NCBI RefSeq assembly: GCF_014653115.1
Contig: NZ_BNAD01000010.1
Coordinates: 1-64,000 of the forward strand
From: Nocardioides flavus (ex Wang et al. 2016)
GTDB taxonomy: Bacteria; Actinomycetota; Actinomycetes; Propionibacteriales; Nocardioidaceae
Reading direction: 5' to 3'
DNA: 64,000 nt
Both the position numbers and the translations under genes were made by a program. Within the stretch, counting starts at the first letter, position 1. Each line of letters begins with the position of its first letter. Below the pieces are notes generated by a model. It saw nothing but the letters and a program-made list of their open reading frames with translations. It was not told the origin of the DNA and ran no database searches. This document shows positions 15,353-25,124 of the stretch, one piece after another.

Positions 15353-16654
15353 ATGCGCGACACCGCCTCGATCCTCCACCTCGACCTCGACGCCTTCTTC
15401 GCCGCGGTCGAGCAGCGCGACAAGCCGTCCCTGCGGGGCAAGCCAGTGATCGTCGGCGGCACCGGGGGTCGCGGCGTGGTGGCGACGGCGTCGTACGAAG
15501 CGCGCAGGTACGGCGTCGGGTCGGCGATGTCGGGGCGCGAGGCGCGGGCCCGCTGCCCCCACGCAGCGTTCCTCAGCGGTCGGTTCCACGCCTACCGGGA
15601 GACGAGCAGGCAGGTGATGCAGGTCCTGCGCGACCTCTCCCCCCTCGTCGAGCCCCTCTCCCTCGACGAGGCCTTCGTCGACCTCGCTGCAGCAGACCTC
15701 CCCGACCTCGAGGTCGCGACGGTCACCGAGGTCGGCGAGCGCCTCCGCGCGCGGGTGCAGGAGGTGACCGGCGGGCTCACCGCGACGGTCGGCATCGCCT
15801 CGTCGAAGTTCCTCGCCAAGGTCGCCAGCGAGCTCGACAAGCCGGACGGCATGACGGTGGTCCCTCCCGGCACCGAGCTCGACCTGCTCCGACCGATGAC
15901 GGTCCACGTGATCCCGGGGGTCGGCCCGGCCACCGCCGAACGGCTCCGCCGCGCGGGCATCCACACCATCGCCGAGCTGGAGCTCGTCACCGAGGACGAG
16001 CTCGTACGCCTCCTCGGGCAGGCGCAGGGACACGGCCTGTGGCAGCTGGCGCGGGCGCAGGACTCGCGTCCGGTCGTGGCGGAGCGCGAGGCGAAGTCGG
16101 TGAGCGTGGAGGGCACCTACGACTCCGACCTCACCGACCGTCGGCTGATGGAGGGCCTGCTCACGCGCCAGGCCCGCGAGGTCGGGACCCGGCTGCGCAA
16201 GAGCGGCCTCTCCGGTCGCACGGTGACCATCAAGGTGCGGCTGCACGACTTCACCACCCTTAGCCGCTCCAGCACCCTGTCCAGCCCCACCGACGACGGC
16301 GGCACCATCGGTCGCATCGCCCGCTCCCTGCTCGCCGACCTCGACACCACCGGCGGCGTACGCCTCCTCGGGGTGGGCGTCTCCGGCCTCGCCGACTGGG
16401 TCCAGGAGGACCTCTTCGGCGAGACCACGGACGAGGAGGAGGCCGAGGTCGTGCTGCCCGAGCCTCCTCGGCGCGCCTGGCCCCCGGGAGCCGACGTCGT
16501 CCACGACGACCTGGGCCCCGGCTGGGTCTGGGGCTCGGGGGCCGGCGTCGTGACCGTCCGGTTCGAGACCGCGGACACCCCGCCCGGACCGGTCCGCAGT
16601 TTCCGCGCCGACGACCCCGCCCTGCGGCGCCCCGAGCCGCCCGCCGAGGACTGA
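15353..16654 (+). CDS. dinB: DNA polymerase IV (Y-family, DinB)
   Basis: The product has 433 residues from ATG 15353. Catalytic motifs are ILHLDLDAFFAAVEQ (first Asp) and EPLSLDEAFVDL (Asp-Glu pair). GRGVVATASYEARRYGV is the finger region, and VIPGVGPATAERLRRAG is the helix-hairpin-helix thumb. VRLLGVGVSGL marks the little-finger end. QEDLF (about residue 354) fits the beta-clamp binding consensus. The tail of about 75 residues is acidic and Pro-rich. The enzyme carries out error-prone synthesis past damage. The ATG overlaps the stop of a short frame beginning GTG 15318, which I regard as probably non-coding. Confidence 0.93.
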   Translation: MRDTASILHLDLDAFFAAVEQRDKPSLRGKPVIVGGTGGRGVVATASYEARRYGVGSAMSGREARARCPHAAFLSGRFHAYRETSRQVMQVLRDLSPLVEPLSLDEAFVDLAAADLPDLEVATVTEVGERLRARVQEVTGGLTATVGIASSKFLAKVASELDKPDGMTVVPPGTELDLLRPMTVHVIPGVGPATAERLRRAGIHTIAELELVTEDELVRLLGQAQGHGLWQLARAQDSRPVVAEREAKSVSVEGTYDSDLTDRRLMEGLLTRQAREVGTRLRKSGLSGRTVTIKVRLHDFTTLSRSSTLSSPTDDGGTIGRIARSLLADLDTTGGVRLLGVGVSGLADWVQEDLFGETTDEEEAEVVLPEPPRRAWPPGADVVHDDLGPGWVWGSGAGVVTVRFETADTPPGPVRSFRADDPALRRPEPPAED

Positions 16655-16852
16655 GCCTCCCGCGGGGTATGTCCCCGCACCGACCGGGGAACCCCTGAGA
16701 AGTCCCTGAGAGTTGGCCGTTCGTGCAACTCCCGGGGGAACTGGCTCGTCAAGGCAGGTGAAGGCACCAATCCGATCGGGAATCCCGCAGCGGACACAGG
16801 CGTTGGAACAGATGTGCGACACGGGGTGGTCGCACGAGAGCAGGAGGACGAG

Positions 16853-17818
16853 ATGAGCACTGCACAGCGCAAGAGCACGACCAGCACCACTCGTGAGATC
16901 GAGGGCCGCGACAGCGTGGGCCTCTACCTCGACGAGATCGCTCGCACCCCGCTCCTCGACGCCGAGACCGAGGTCGAGCTGTCCAAGACCATCGAGGCGG
17001 GCCTGCTGGCCCAGCACCTGCTCGACACCGGCCGCGTCGGCCGACGCAAGGGCGGCGCGCCGATGAGCGCCAACGAGGCCGAGCTCGAGTGGCTCGCCGA
17101 GCAGGGCCGGCTCGCCGTCGACCGTTTCATCGAGGCCAACCTGCGCCTCGTGGTGTCGATCGCCCGCAAGTACGGTCGCTCGCAGATGCCCATGCTCGAC
17201 CTGATCCAGGAGGGCAACACCGGCCTGATCCGCGCGGTCGAGAAGTTCGACTACACCAAGGGCTACAAGTTCTCCACCTACGCCACGTGGTGGGTGCGCC
17301 AGGCGATCACCCGCGGCATCGCGCAGCAGGCTCGCGTCGTACGCCTCCCCGTGCACGTCGTCGAGGAGCTCAACCAGGTGGGCAGCGCGCGTCGCACGCT
17401 CGAGCGCCAGCTCGGCCGCGACCCGGAGCCCGAGGAGATCGCCACCGAGCTCGGCATGGAGCTCGACCGCGTCCTCGACCTGATGAGCTGGGGCCGCGAC
17501 CACGTCTCGCTCGACACGCCTGTCGACGAGGACGGCGACACGTCCCTCGGTGACCTGATGGCCCAGGAGACGGCCCCCGGCCCGGACCTCAACTACCTCG
17601 ACGCCGAGGCCCGCCAGCGCCTCGACGACCTGGTGGCCATCCTCGACGAGCGCTCGGCGGACATCGTCCGGGCCCGCTACGGCCTGGCCGACGGTCGCCA
17701 GCACAAGCTCGCCGACATCGGTGCCCGTCACGGCATCTCGGCCGAGCGGGTGCGCCAGCTGGAGCGCGAGGCCCTGCAGAAGCTCCGCCGTGCCGGGGAC
17801 CCCGACCTCGCGGCCTGA
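16853..17818 (+). CDS. Group 2 sigma-70 factor (SigB/HrdA-like)
   Basis: The product has 321 residues from an ATG with AGGAGG 6 nt upstream. It lacks the long N-terminal domain of the principal sigma factor. Region 1.2 is SVGLYLDEIARTPLLDAE. Region 2 shows [34 protein letters not shown] and [14 protein letters not shown]. Region 4.2 ends GISAERVRQLEREALQKLR. Regions 2.4 and 4.2 are close to those of the principal factor, so the promoters used are probably similar. A 198-nt upstream region separates it from dinB. Such non-essential paralogues often serve stationary phase or stress. Confidence 0.9.
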   Translation: MSTAQRKSTTSTTREIEGRDSVGLYLDEIARTPLLDAETEVELSKTIEAGLLAQHLLDTGRVGRRKGGAPMSANEAELEWLAEQGRLAVDRFIEANLRLVVSIARKYGRSQMPMLDLIQEGNTGLIRAVEKFDYTKGYKFSTYATWWVRQAITRGIAQQARVVRLPVHVVEELNQVGSARRTLERQLGRDPEPEEIATELGMELDRVLDLMSWGRDHVSLDTPVDEDGDTSLGDLMAQETAPGPDLNYLDAEARQRLDDLVAILDERSADIVRARYGLADGRQHKLADIGARHGISAERVRQLEREALQKLRRAGDPDLAA

Positions 17819-17822
17819 CCTT

Positions 17823-19145
17823 CTAGTACGCCGCGGACTCCAGGTCCGCGCTCGCGGCCCGTGCCCGGTCGACCACGTCGGCAGGCACGGGCCGCTGTGC
17901 TGCGATCCGCTCCTGCCACATCTGCAGCGCCACGACGCGCGCGGCGGCCTCCTCCACCCGGGCCCGGGAGACGAGCCCGGCGTCGAGGGCGTCGACGACG
18001 ATCTGGTGCGTCGTCGCGTTGTCCACCGGCATCAGGAGCAGGTCCGCGCCGGCCTGGAGCGCCTGCAGCGCCGGGGTCGGCCGGCCCCCGACCGCGCCCA
18101 TGCCGAGCGAGTCGGTGATGGCGACGCCCTCGAACCCGAGCTCGTCGCGCAGCAGGTCGTAGACCTCGGGCGCCATGCTCGCCGGGACCCCCGGCGCGAT
18201 GTCGGTCAGGTCGAGGTGGCTCATCATCACCGCCGGCGCCTGCTGGCGGACGGCTGCCTCGAAGGGCGGCAGGTCGTGGGCCGAGAGCTCCTCGAGCGTC
18301 GCGTCGAGCTCCGGCAGCGTGTCGTGGCTGTCGGACGTCGCCCCGCCGTGCCCGGGGAAGTGCTTGACCGTCGAGACGATGCCGGCGTCGTCGTAGCCCT
18401 TGATGGCGGCACCGACTGCCTGCGAGGCCAGCCGGGGGTCCATCGACGGCGAGCGCAGGCCGATCGTGGGGTCGGCGGCACCGATGGTGACGTCCGCGAC
18501 GGGCGCGAACACCCAGGTGAACCCCAGGCCGCGCAGCTCGAGTCCCGTCGTCAGCGCGGCGGCACGGGTGACCCGGCGACCCAGCCCAGGATCGGCCGCG
18601 ATGGCCAGCCCCGCCGAGGCGAAGTGGGGGAACTCGGTGGCGATGCCACGCAGGTGCGAGACGTAGCCGCCCTCCTGGTCCACCCCGATCACCGGCGGGA
18701 ACTCGCGACCGTCGTCGGCCGCGGCACGAGAGATGGCCGCGGTCATGTCGAGCACCTGCTGCTGGTCGAGGACGTTGGCGCCGGTGACCGACACGCCGGC
18801 CAGGTGCAGCTCGCGCACCATGCGCGCGGGCTCCTCGGGGTCGGTGCCGTGGAACCGGCCGACGATCACACCGCCGGCGAGCTGCTCGGGCGTCCAGGTG
18901 GCGACGAGCTCCTGGGCCTCGGCGAGCTCTCCGACGGTCGGGCCCCACGACGTCGGGGTGTCCGGGTCCTCGGGCTGCTCCGCGTCGGCGGACGCAGAAC
19001 CGGCCTCGTCGGTGGCGGGCGCGGACGACGAGGGCGCGGGGGCGGCCGGCGCGGCGTCGTCGGGGGTGGACCCGAGGCCCGCGCACCCGCTGACCAGCAG
19101 GACGCCCGTCGCGATCACGGCCAGTCGGGGTCGGATCGGGAGCAC
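17823..19145 (-). CDS. Glycoside hydrolase family 3 lipoprotein (beta-N-acetylhexosaminidase-like)
   Basis: The product has 440 residues. A lipobox (VLLVSGC) ends the signal peptide, and a Ser/Ala/Pro/Asp-rich linker follows to about residue 65. The GH3 N-terminal barrel includes VIGVDQEGGYVSHLRG, the KHFPGHGGATSDSHDTLPEL signature with the His-Asp loop of NagZ-type enzymes, and ITDSLGMGAVGG with the nucleophile Asp. It probably removes N-acetylglucosamine from cell-wall fragments outside the membrane. The GH3 C-terminal domain is absent, as in NagZ. Confidence 0.88.
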   Translation of the reverse strand: MLPIRPRLAVIATGVLLVSGCAGLGSTPDDAAPAAPAPSSSAPATDEAGSASADAEQPEDPDTPTSWGPTVGELAEAQELVATWTPEQLAGGVIVGRFHGTDPEEPARMVRELHLAGVSVTGANVLDQQQVLDMTAAISRAAADDGREFPPVIGVDQEGGYVSHLRGIATEFPHFASAGLAIAADPGLGRRVTRAAALTTGLELRGLGFTWVFAPVADVTIGAADPTIGLRSPSMDPRLASQAVGAAIKGYDDAGIVSTVKHFPGHGGATSDSHDTLPELDATLEELSAHDLPPFEAAVRQQAPAVMMSHLDLTDIAPGVPASMAPEVYDLLRDELGFEGVAITDSLGMGAVGGRPTPALQALQAGADLLLMPVDNATTHQIVVDALDAGLVSRARVEEAAARVVALQMWQERIAAQRPVPADVVDRARAASADLESAAY

Positions 19146-19185
19146 GCGTGGAGGTTACCGGGCCGACCCTCGTGATCCGGAAACG

Positions 19186-19782
19186 TCAGGCCAGCGCGAC
19201 CAGGTCGGCGTAGACCTCCTCGACGCGTCGACGCAGGTCCTCGAGCGAGCCCGTGTTGTCGATCACGTGCGTGGCGATCGCCAGCCGGTCCTCGCGCGAG
19301 GCCTGCGCGGCGATCCGCGACTGCGCCTCCTCCGTGCTCGACCCCCGGTCCCCGACCATCCGTGCCACCTGCACCTCGGTGGGGACGTCGACGACGACCA
19401 CCGCGTCGAACTGCCCGGCACGACCCACCTCGGCCAGGAGGGGGATGTCGTGCACCACGACCGAGCCCGGTGCCGCGGCCGCCTCGAGCTCGGCGCTGCG
19501 CCGGTGCACCAGCGGGTGGATGATCGCCTCGAGACGCTTGCGGGCCGAGGCGTCGGCGAAGACCAGTGCCCCGACGGCCGGGCGGTCCAGGTCGCCCTCA
19601 GGAGTCAGCACCCCGCGCCCCAGCTCGGCGACGACGGCGTCGAGCCCGGGCGTGCCGCGCGCGACGACCTCACGGGCGAGCAGGTCGGCGTCGATGACCA
19701 CCGCACCGAGCTCGGCGAGGATGGCCGACACGGTGCTCTTGCCCGAGGCGATGCCCCCGGTCAGTCCGACGCGTACGGTCAC
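19186..19782 (-). CDS. coaE: Dephospho-CoA kinase
   Basis: The product has 198 residues. The P-loop is GLTGGIASGKSTV. VIDADLLAREVV and the lid region (MVGDRGSSTEEAQSRIAAQ) match CoaE. VVHDIPLLAEVG and THVIDNTGSLEDL are also family features. It phosphorylates the ribose 3'-OH of dephospho-CoA, the last step of CoA synthesis. The start is GTG at 19782. Here it stands alone, without the uvrB neighbour common in actinobacteria. Confidence 0.95.
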   Translation of the reverse strand: MTVRVGLTGGIASGKSTVSAILAELGAVVIDADLLAREVVARGTPGLDAVVAELGRGVLTPEGDLDRPAVGALVFADASARKRLEAIIHPLVHRRSAELEAAAAPGSVVVHDIPLLAEVGRAGQFDAVVVVDVPTEVQVARMVGDRGSSTEEAQSRIAAQASREDRLAIATHVIDNTGSLEDLRRRVEEVYADLVALA

Positions 19783-19819
19783 CGGTCCTGCTCCACGACA
19801 GCGGCGCGCGGCGTACGGC

Positions 19820-21100
19820 TCACGCCGCCGCGGCCTTCTCGGCAGCGGCGAGCAGCACGCAGGTCGCGACGCCCTCCATCGCCGCCGTGACCTCCTCCAG
19901 CGGGGGCATGGTCGGCGCGAGCCGGATGTTGGTGTCGTCGGGATCGCGCTTGTAGGGGAACGACGAGCCCGCCGGGGTGAGGGCGATGCCGGCCTCCTTG
20001 GCCAGGGCGACGACGCGGCTGGCGGTGCCCGGCACGACGTCGAGGTTCACGAAGTAGCCACCGGTCGGCGTGTTCCAGGTCGCCACGCCGCGGCCGCCGA
20101 GCCGCTCGGACAGCACGCGGTCGACCTCGGCGAACTTCGGGGCGATGATCTCGCGGTGCTTGACCATGTGGTCACGCACGCCCTGGGCGGACCCGAAGAA
20201 CTCCGCGTGGCGCAGCTGGTTGACCTTGTCGGGGCCGATCGACCCGGTGCCGAGGTGCGCGAGGTACCAGCTGACGTTGCCGGCCGACGCGGCGATGAAG
20301 GCCACCCCGGCACCGGCGTAGCTGATCTTCGAGGTCGAGGCGAACATGATCGGGCGGTCCGGGTGCCCGGCTGCCGAGGCGAGGGTGAGGATGTCGGCGC
20401 TCTTGGCCTCGTCTGCGGTGAGGTGGTGCAGCGCGTAGGCGTTGTCCCAGAAGATCTTGAAGTCCGGCGCAGCCGTCGGCATCGCGGCGAGCCGGGCGGC
20501 GACCTCCTGGCTGCAGATCGCGCCGGTCGGGTTCGCGTAGGTCGGGACGATCCACATGCCCTTGATGCTCGGGTCGTCGGCGACGAGCGCGGCGACGGCC
20601 TCGGCGTCGGGTCCGTCCTCGCGCATCGGCACGGTCAGCATCTCGATGCCGAGGCTCTCGAGGAGCGTGAAGTGACGGTCGTAGCCCGGCACCGGGCACA
20701 CGAAGCGGACCTTCTCCTCCCTGCCCCAGGGCCGCTCGGAGTCGACCGCGCCGAAGAGCATCATCCACACCAGGCAGTCGCGCATCATCGACAGGCTGGA
20801 GTTGCCGCCCGCCACGACCTGGTCGGCGTCGACCCACAGGAGCTCGGCGAACATCTCCCGCAGCTCCTGCAGTCCCTGGAGCCCACCGTAGTTGCGCACG
20901 TCGGTGCCGCTGGCGTCCTTCGTCGACGTCGGCAGCCGCAGCAGGTCGTCGGCGAGGTCGAGCTGCTGCGACGACGGCTTGCCGCGGGTCAGGTCGAGCT
21001 TCAGCCCGCGGGCCTTGAGGTCGTCGTACGCAGCGCGCTGCTCCTCGAGCAGCGCGGCGAGGTCGTCGGCGGACAGGTCGGCCAGCGCAGTCGCGTTCAC
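19820..21100 (-). CDS. Aminotransferase class I/II, aspartate aminotransferase-like
   Basis: The product has 426 residues from GTG 21100. It contains RGLKLDLTRGKPSSQQLDL, YGGLQGLQELREM, VPGYDRHFTLLE, YANPTGAICS, FWDNAYALHHL, and the PLP lysine in STSKISYAGAG. This pattern is the distinct aspartate-aminotransferase subgroup of about 420 residues rather than AspC proper. It would transfer the amino group between aspartate and 2-oxoglutarate using PLP. The longer frame to 21298 is rejected. TAGCCT 7 nt before the GTG suggests a leaderless mRNA. Confidence 0.88.
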   Translation of the reverse strand: MNATALADLSADDLAALLEEQRAAYDDLKARGLKLDLTRGKPSSQQLDLADDLLRLPTSTKDASGTDVRNYGGLQGLQELREMFAELLWVDADQVVAGGNSSLSMMRDCLVWMMLFGAVDSERPWGREEKVRFVCPVPGYDRHFTLLESLGIEMLTVPMREDGPDAEAVAALVADDPSIKGMWIVPTYANPTGAICSQEVAARLAAMPTAAPDFKIFWDNAYALHHLTADEAKSADILTLASAAGHPDRPIMFASTSKISYAGAGVAFIAASAGNVSWYLAHLGTGSIGPDKVNQLRHAEFFGSAQGVRDHMVKHREIIAPKFAEVDRVLSERLGGRGVATWNTPTGGYFVNLDVVPGTASRVVALAKEAGIALTPAGSSFPYKRDPDDTNIRLAPTMPPLEEVTAAMEGVATCVLLAAAEKAAAA

Positions 21101-21376
21101 GCGCGCAAGGCTACCGAGGCGCGCGACCTGACCGGACGCTCGTACCCACGGAGCGGGACGGGGGTGTCGGACGACCCCGGCTCCGCCGGTCGCAGCAGGC
21201 TTGGTGGCTGCATCGGCGACGTGGTCCGTCCGGGTGACCGCCGGGTACGCGTGCCGAGGACGTGGACAAACCGCCGGCGACGTGCGTGACGCGACCACCG
21301 TCCGGGGCGGACTTGGCTGACCGTGGCCCGCATGCGCCCCGAGTCGATGGGGCGCCGTGCGGCGTGACGGCTGGCG

Positions 21377-22218
21377 TCAGGCCTGCCAGACGCCGCGCAC
21401 GTCGTCGACCACGTCGCGCGCTTGCCGCAGCCCGGCCTCCGCGGCGACCGCGCGCTTGGCAGGGTCGAGCAGGTTGCGCCCGAACACGGTCAGCGCCTCG
21501 GCGTCCGGCGTCACGACCGACCACGCCCGGGGCGCCACCCGCTCGAGCGCGCCCGGATCGACGTCTTCTTGCTGATCGAGCGCGGCAGCGGTGCCAGCAC
21601 CACGACCCGCTCCGCGCCGCGCGCGACGTCGACGTTGGCAGTCGATCGCATGCCCCCGTCCATGTAGTGGCGCCCCCCGATCTCGACGGGCGGCCACACG
21701 GTCGGCACGGCGCAGCTCGCGGCGACGGCGGAGACCAGGTCCACGCCGGAGGACGGGGTGAAGACGGTGAACTCGCCGCTGGCGGTGTCGACCGCAGTGA
21801 CCCGCAGGTCCCGTTCGGGCCAGCCGTGCACGGTCAGTCGCGAGCGGATCACGCCCTCGCGGTCGACCGAGCCCGGCTCGTGCGCGGCGTGGGCGACCTT
21901 GCCGACGCGCGCCAGCTTCGTACGCCCGCTCCCGGGCAGGGCGTACGGCGGGAGCAGCTTGAGCGCCGCCACCCGCGACATCCGACCGCCGAGCTCGGCG
22001 TCGGGCGGCTCGAGCTGCGTGGCGTAGAGCTCGTCCAGCGACAACCCGTTGGTCACCTGCGCGCCCACCACCGAGCCGGCAGACGTGCCGACCACGATGT
22101 CCGCGCCGCTCAGGTCGACGCCCGCCTCCGCGAGCCCGGCGAGGATGCCGAGCTCCCAGGCGATGCCGGTGATCCCGCCTCCGCCGAGGACCAGTGCCGA
22201 GGTGCCGCGTCCAGTCAT
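21377..22218 (-). pseudogene. Patatin-like phospholipase, apparent frameshift near 21550
   Basis: The frame from ATG 22218 has GGGGITGIAWELG (oxyanion loop), the serine motif GTSAGSVVG and the aspartate motif DGGMRSTANVD, so both catalytic residues are present. After ISKKTSIRA the frame runs into an unrelated Arg-rich end and stops at 21511. The expected family sequence continues in the neighbouring frame (LERVAPRAWSVVTPDAEAL, ending at 21377). Adding one base near 21545-21555 would restore about 280 residues. Either the gene is mutated or there is a sequencing error. The intact protein would be a cytoplasmic serine lipid hydrolase. Confidence 0.8.
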
Positions 22219-22276
22219 GCGCCAGTTCTAGCGGACACACCCTGACGGAATCCGCCCCCGACACCCGTGCGTACGC

Positions 22277-22311
22277 CGAACGGCCCGCCGGGAGTCCCGG
22301 CGGGCCGTTCG
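22277..22311 (-). terminator. Hairpin terminator after rpsA
   Basis: CGAACGGCCCGCCGGG (22277-22292) and CCCGGCGGGCCGTTCG (22296-22311) form a perfect 16-bp stem with a 3-nt loop. It lies 33 nt beyond the rpsA stop and close to the patatin start region. Confidence 0.8.
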
Positions 22312-22343
22312 TGGTGGTGCTGTGGAGCTAGCGGGTCAGCCGA

Positions 22344-23825
22344 TCAGGCCTGCCCACCGGTCAGCTTCTCGCGGAGCGCCTGCAGCGCCTCGTCGGAGGC
22401 GAGGGAGCCACCGGTGTCGCCACCGGTCTCGGCCACCTGGTCGCCACCGGAGGAGTAGGACGTGGCCTCGCCGGCCTCGACCTCGGCCTGCTTGGCCTCC
22501 TCCTGCTGCTTGACGTGCGCCTCCCAGCGGGCGTGCGCCTTGGCGTACTGGTCCTCCCAGATCGCGCGCTGCTCGTCGAAGCCCTCGAGCCACTCGCCCG
22601 TCTCGGGGTCGAAGCCCTCGGGGTAGACGTAGTTGCCCTGCTCGTCGTAGGTCGCGGTCATGCCGTAGAGCGTGGGGTCGAACTCCTCCACGTCGGAGGC
22701 GGCGGCGGTCTCGTTGGCCTGCTTGAGCGACAGCGAGATGCGGCGACGCTCGAGGTCGATGTCGATGATCTTGACCATGACGTCGTCGTTGACCTGGACG
22801 ACCTGCTCGGGGATCTCGACGTGACGCTCGGCGAGCTCGGAGATGTGCACCAGGCCCTCGATGCCCTCCTCGACGCGGACGAACGAGCCGAAGGGCACCA
22901 GCTTGGTGACCTTGCCCGGCACGATCTGGCCGATCTGGTGGGTCCGGGCGAAGTGCTGCCACGGGTCCTCCTGCGTCGCCTTCAGCGACAGGGAGACACG
23001 CTCGCGGTCCATGTCCACGTCGAGGACCTCGACGGTGACCTCGTCGCCCACGGCGACGACCTCGGACGGGTGGTCGATGTGCTTCCAGGACAGCTCCGAG
23101 ACGTGCACGAGGCCGTCGACGCCACCGAGGTCCACGAAGGCACCGAAGTTGACGATCGAGGACACGACACCCTTGCGGATCTGGCCCTTCTGCAGCTGGG
23201 TGAGGAAGCCGTGGCGGACCTCGGACTGGGTCTGCTCGAGCCAGGCACGGCGCGACAGGACCACGTTGTTGCGGTTCTTGTCGAGCTCGATGATCTTGGC
23301 CTCGAGCGTCTGGCCGACGTAGGGCTGCAGGTCGCGGACGCGACGCATCTCCACGAGCGAGGCCGGCAGGAAGCCGCGCAGGCCGATGTCGAGGATGAGG
23401 CCGCCCTTGACGACCTCGATGACGGTGCCCTCGACGACGCCGTCCTCCTCCTTGACCTGCTCGATGGTGCCCCAGGCGCGCTCGTACTGGGCGCGCTTCT
23501 TGGACAGGATCAGGCGACCTTCCTTGTCCTCCTTCTGGAGGACCAAGGCCTCGACCTTGTCGCCCACGGAAACGACCTCGTTGGGGTCGACGTCGTGCTT
23601 GATCGACAGCTCTCGCGAGGGGATGACGCCCTCGGTCTTGTAGCCGATGTCGAGGAGGACCTCGTCACGGTCCACCTTGACGATGGTGCCGTCGACGATG
23701 TCGCCGTCGTTGAAGTACTTGATGGTCGCATCGATTGCGGCGAGGAAGTCCTCTTCGGACCCGATGTCGTTGACGGCCACCTGGGGCGCGTCGTAGTCCG
23801 GAAGGGCGGAGAGCGTGCTCGTCAT
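22344..23825 (-). CDS. rpsA: 30S ribosomal protein S1
   Basis: The product has 493 residues. Four S1 OB-fold repeats can be followed: about residues 37-106 (GDIVDGTIVKVDRDEVLLD), 122-190 (VVEGTVIEVVKGGLILDIG), 208-277 (GVVSSIVNFGAFVDLGGVDG) and 293-363 (PGKVTKLVPFGSFVRVEEGI). The acidic, Gly/Ser-rich C-terminal tail is typical of actinobacterial S1, which has four domains rather than six. It binds mRNA on the small subunit and helps initiation. No strong ribosome-binding site is visible before its own ATG. Confidence 0.96.
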   Translation of the reverse strand: MTSTLSALPDYDAPQVAVNDIGSEEDFLAAIDATIKYFNDGDIVDGTIVKVDRDEVLLDIGYKTEGVIPSRELSIKHDVDPNEVVSVGDKVEALVLQKEDKEGRLILSKKRAQYERAWGTIEQVKEEDGVVEGTVIEVVKGGLILDIGLRGFLPASLVEMRRVRDLQPYVGQTLEAKIIELDKNRNNVVLSRRAWLEQTQSEVRHGFLTQLQKGQIRKGVVSSIVNFGAFVDLGGVDGLVHVSELSWKHIDHPSEVVAVGDEVTVEVLDVDMDRERVSLSLKATQEDPWQHFARTHQIGQIVPGKVTKLVPFGSFVRVEEGIEGLVHISELAERHVEIPEQVVQVNDDVMVKIIDIDLERRRISLSLKQANETAAASDVEEFDPTLYGMTATYDEQGNYVYPEGFDPETGEWLEGFDEQRAIWEDQYAKAHARWEAHVKQQEEAKQAEVEAGEATSYSSGGDQVAETGGDTGGSLASDEALQALREKLTGGQA

Positions 23826-24045
23826 ATGGGAAGTGATTCCTTGGATGGATGGAGTCGTACGGATGCGCGCGAGAAGTCTGTTTCACTGGGCCTCGTCGGT
23901 GACGGGTCACTGACGCGAGCTCGGCGAGCACGGGTTCGCTCGGTATGGAAGCCGGGCAGACGACTGGCGCAACTCCCAAGAGTACGCGCCCGCGCGGGCG
24001 CACGTCCAACCAGCGCGGGACGCCCGTCCCACGCTCAGGCCACGC

Positions 24046-24948
24046 TCACCGGGCAGGCGGCCGGACATGCAGGTCGCCGGACTCCGCAACGGCCCGGAGC
24101 AGGTCGTCGGCGCGGTCCGCGACGGGGTTCTCCCCCGCACGGGCGGCGAGGTCGACCAGCGCCCACAGGTCGGCCGCGCGGGCGCCGTCGAGGAGGGTGC
24201 CGGCGTCTCCCCCGCGCCCCGACCGCCAGGCGTCGAGGACCGCGGAGGCGTACGCGGGGTGGCGGTCGAACCGCAGCAGGTTGCCCAGGTCGGTCCACGG
24301 GTGGCCGGCGTGGGCGTACTCCCAGTCGAGGACCGCGGTCACCTCGAGCGTACGGGGGTCGACGAGGACGTTCTTGGGGTTGAGGTCGCCGTGGGCCAGG
24401 CTTGCGCGTCCCACGGTGTCCAGCAGGTCCTGCGCGGAGCGGCACACCTGCGACAGCGCCTCGCGGAGGGAGTCCGGCCACGCCCGCAGGCGGGTGGCGA
24501 CCCACGAGGTCAGGTCGTCGTCGGGGAACCTGCCCACGCCCAGCGCGCCGTCGACGAAGGGCCCGGGACGCAGCATCGGCATCCCCGCCAGCGTGGCGGC
24601 GACCGCGCCGAGCCCCGACCCGAGCCGCTCCAGCCCGACCGCGTCACCGGCATCGAGCAGGCACGCGAGGACGAGGTCCCCCCGATCGCCCGGCAGGAGG
24701 GACGTCACCAGCAGCCCGGGAGCGTCGTCCGCGGCGACGGCTCGGCGCGCCTCGAGCACGTCCGGGACCGGCACCAGCCCGCGCACCAGGTGCAGGACGG
24801 ACCGGTCGACCTCGGGGGCCGCGTCCCCCCGCACGTCGCCGGGAGGGTAGAGCCGTACGACGACCCGCTCCCCGCCCGCCTCACCGAGGAAGGTCCGCCC
24901 CGAGTGCCCGCCGTCCAGGGGCGTCAGTGACGGCGTCGCTCCGCTCAT
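24046..24948 (-). CDS. Aminoglycoside phosphotransferase (APH) family protein
   Basis: The product has 300 residues from ATG 24948. It has the APH/choline-kinase fold: a nucleotide-binding start (PLDGGHSGRTFLGEAGGERV), GLLVTSLLPGDRGDL at the hinge, the catalytic loop LAHGDLNPKNVLVDP and the metal loop VLDWEYAHAGHPWTDLGNL. These are all residues needed for ATP-dependent phosphorylation of a small molecule. The substrate is unknown, and antibiotic resistance should not be assumed. The longer frame to 25050 is not family-like. Confidence 0.85.
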   Translation of the reverse strand: MSGATPSLTPLDGGHSGRTFLGEAGGERVVVRLYPPGDVRGDAAPEVDRSVLHLVRGLVPVPDVLEARRAVAADDAPGLLVTSLLPGDRGDLVLACLLDAGDAVGLERLGSGLGAVAATLAGMPMLRPGPFVDGALGVGRFPDDDLTSWVATRLRAWPDSLREALSQVCRSAQDLLDTVGRASLAHGDLNPKNVLVDPRTLEVTAVLDWEYAHAGHPWTDLGNLLRFDRHPAYASAVLDAWRSGRGGDAGTLLDGARAADLWALVDLAARAGENPVADRADDLLRAVAESGDLHVRPPAR

Positions 24949-25124
24949 CGCCCCATCGTGGCAAACGACCGGCGAGACCTGGCACGGAAGGTCGGCCTCA
25001 CCCTTTGGGGCAATGTTTGTGTCACCTTCCCGTGGGACGCTCGTTGCCACTTGTCAGGAACGGCTTGACGCACCGTGGATCTTCCGAGGGTCGACGGGCA
25101 CCGCACACATGGGGGGTACGACAG

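Noticed and set aside
15318..15355. Short frame GTG...TGA overlapping the dinB start, as a possible leader peptide
   Set aside because: It is only 11 codons, no ribosome-binding site decides it, and there is no attenuator structure after it.
15329..17731. 800-codon minus-strand frame opposite dinB and the group 2 sigma factor
   Set aside because: The opposite strand carries two unmistakable genes with proper start sites. The antisense product has no recognisable domain.
23826..24045. Riboswitch or S1 autoregulatory leader before rpsA
   Set aside because: No known riboswitch core or clear conserved stem was found on the minus strand. The sequence was left unassigned.
24046..24948. Aminoglycoside resistance gene
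   Set aside because: The fold is APH-like, but many housekeeping kinases share it. Nothing in the context supports antibiotic resistance.
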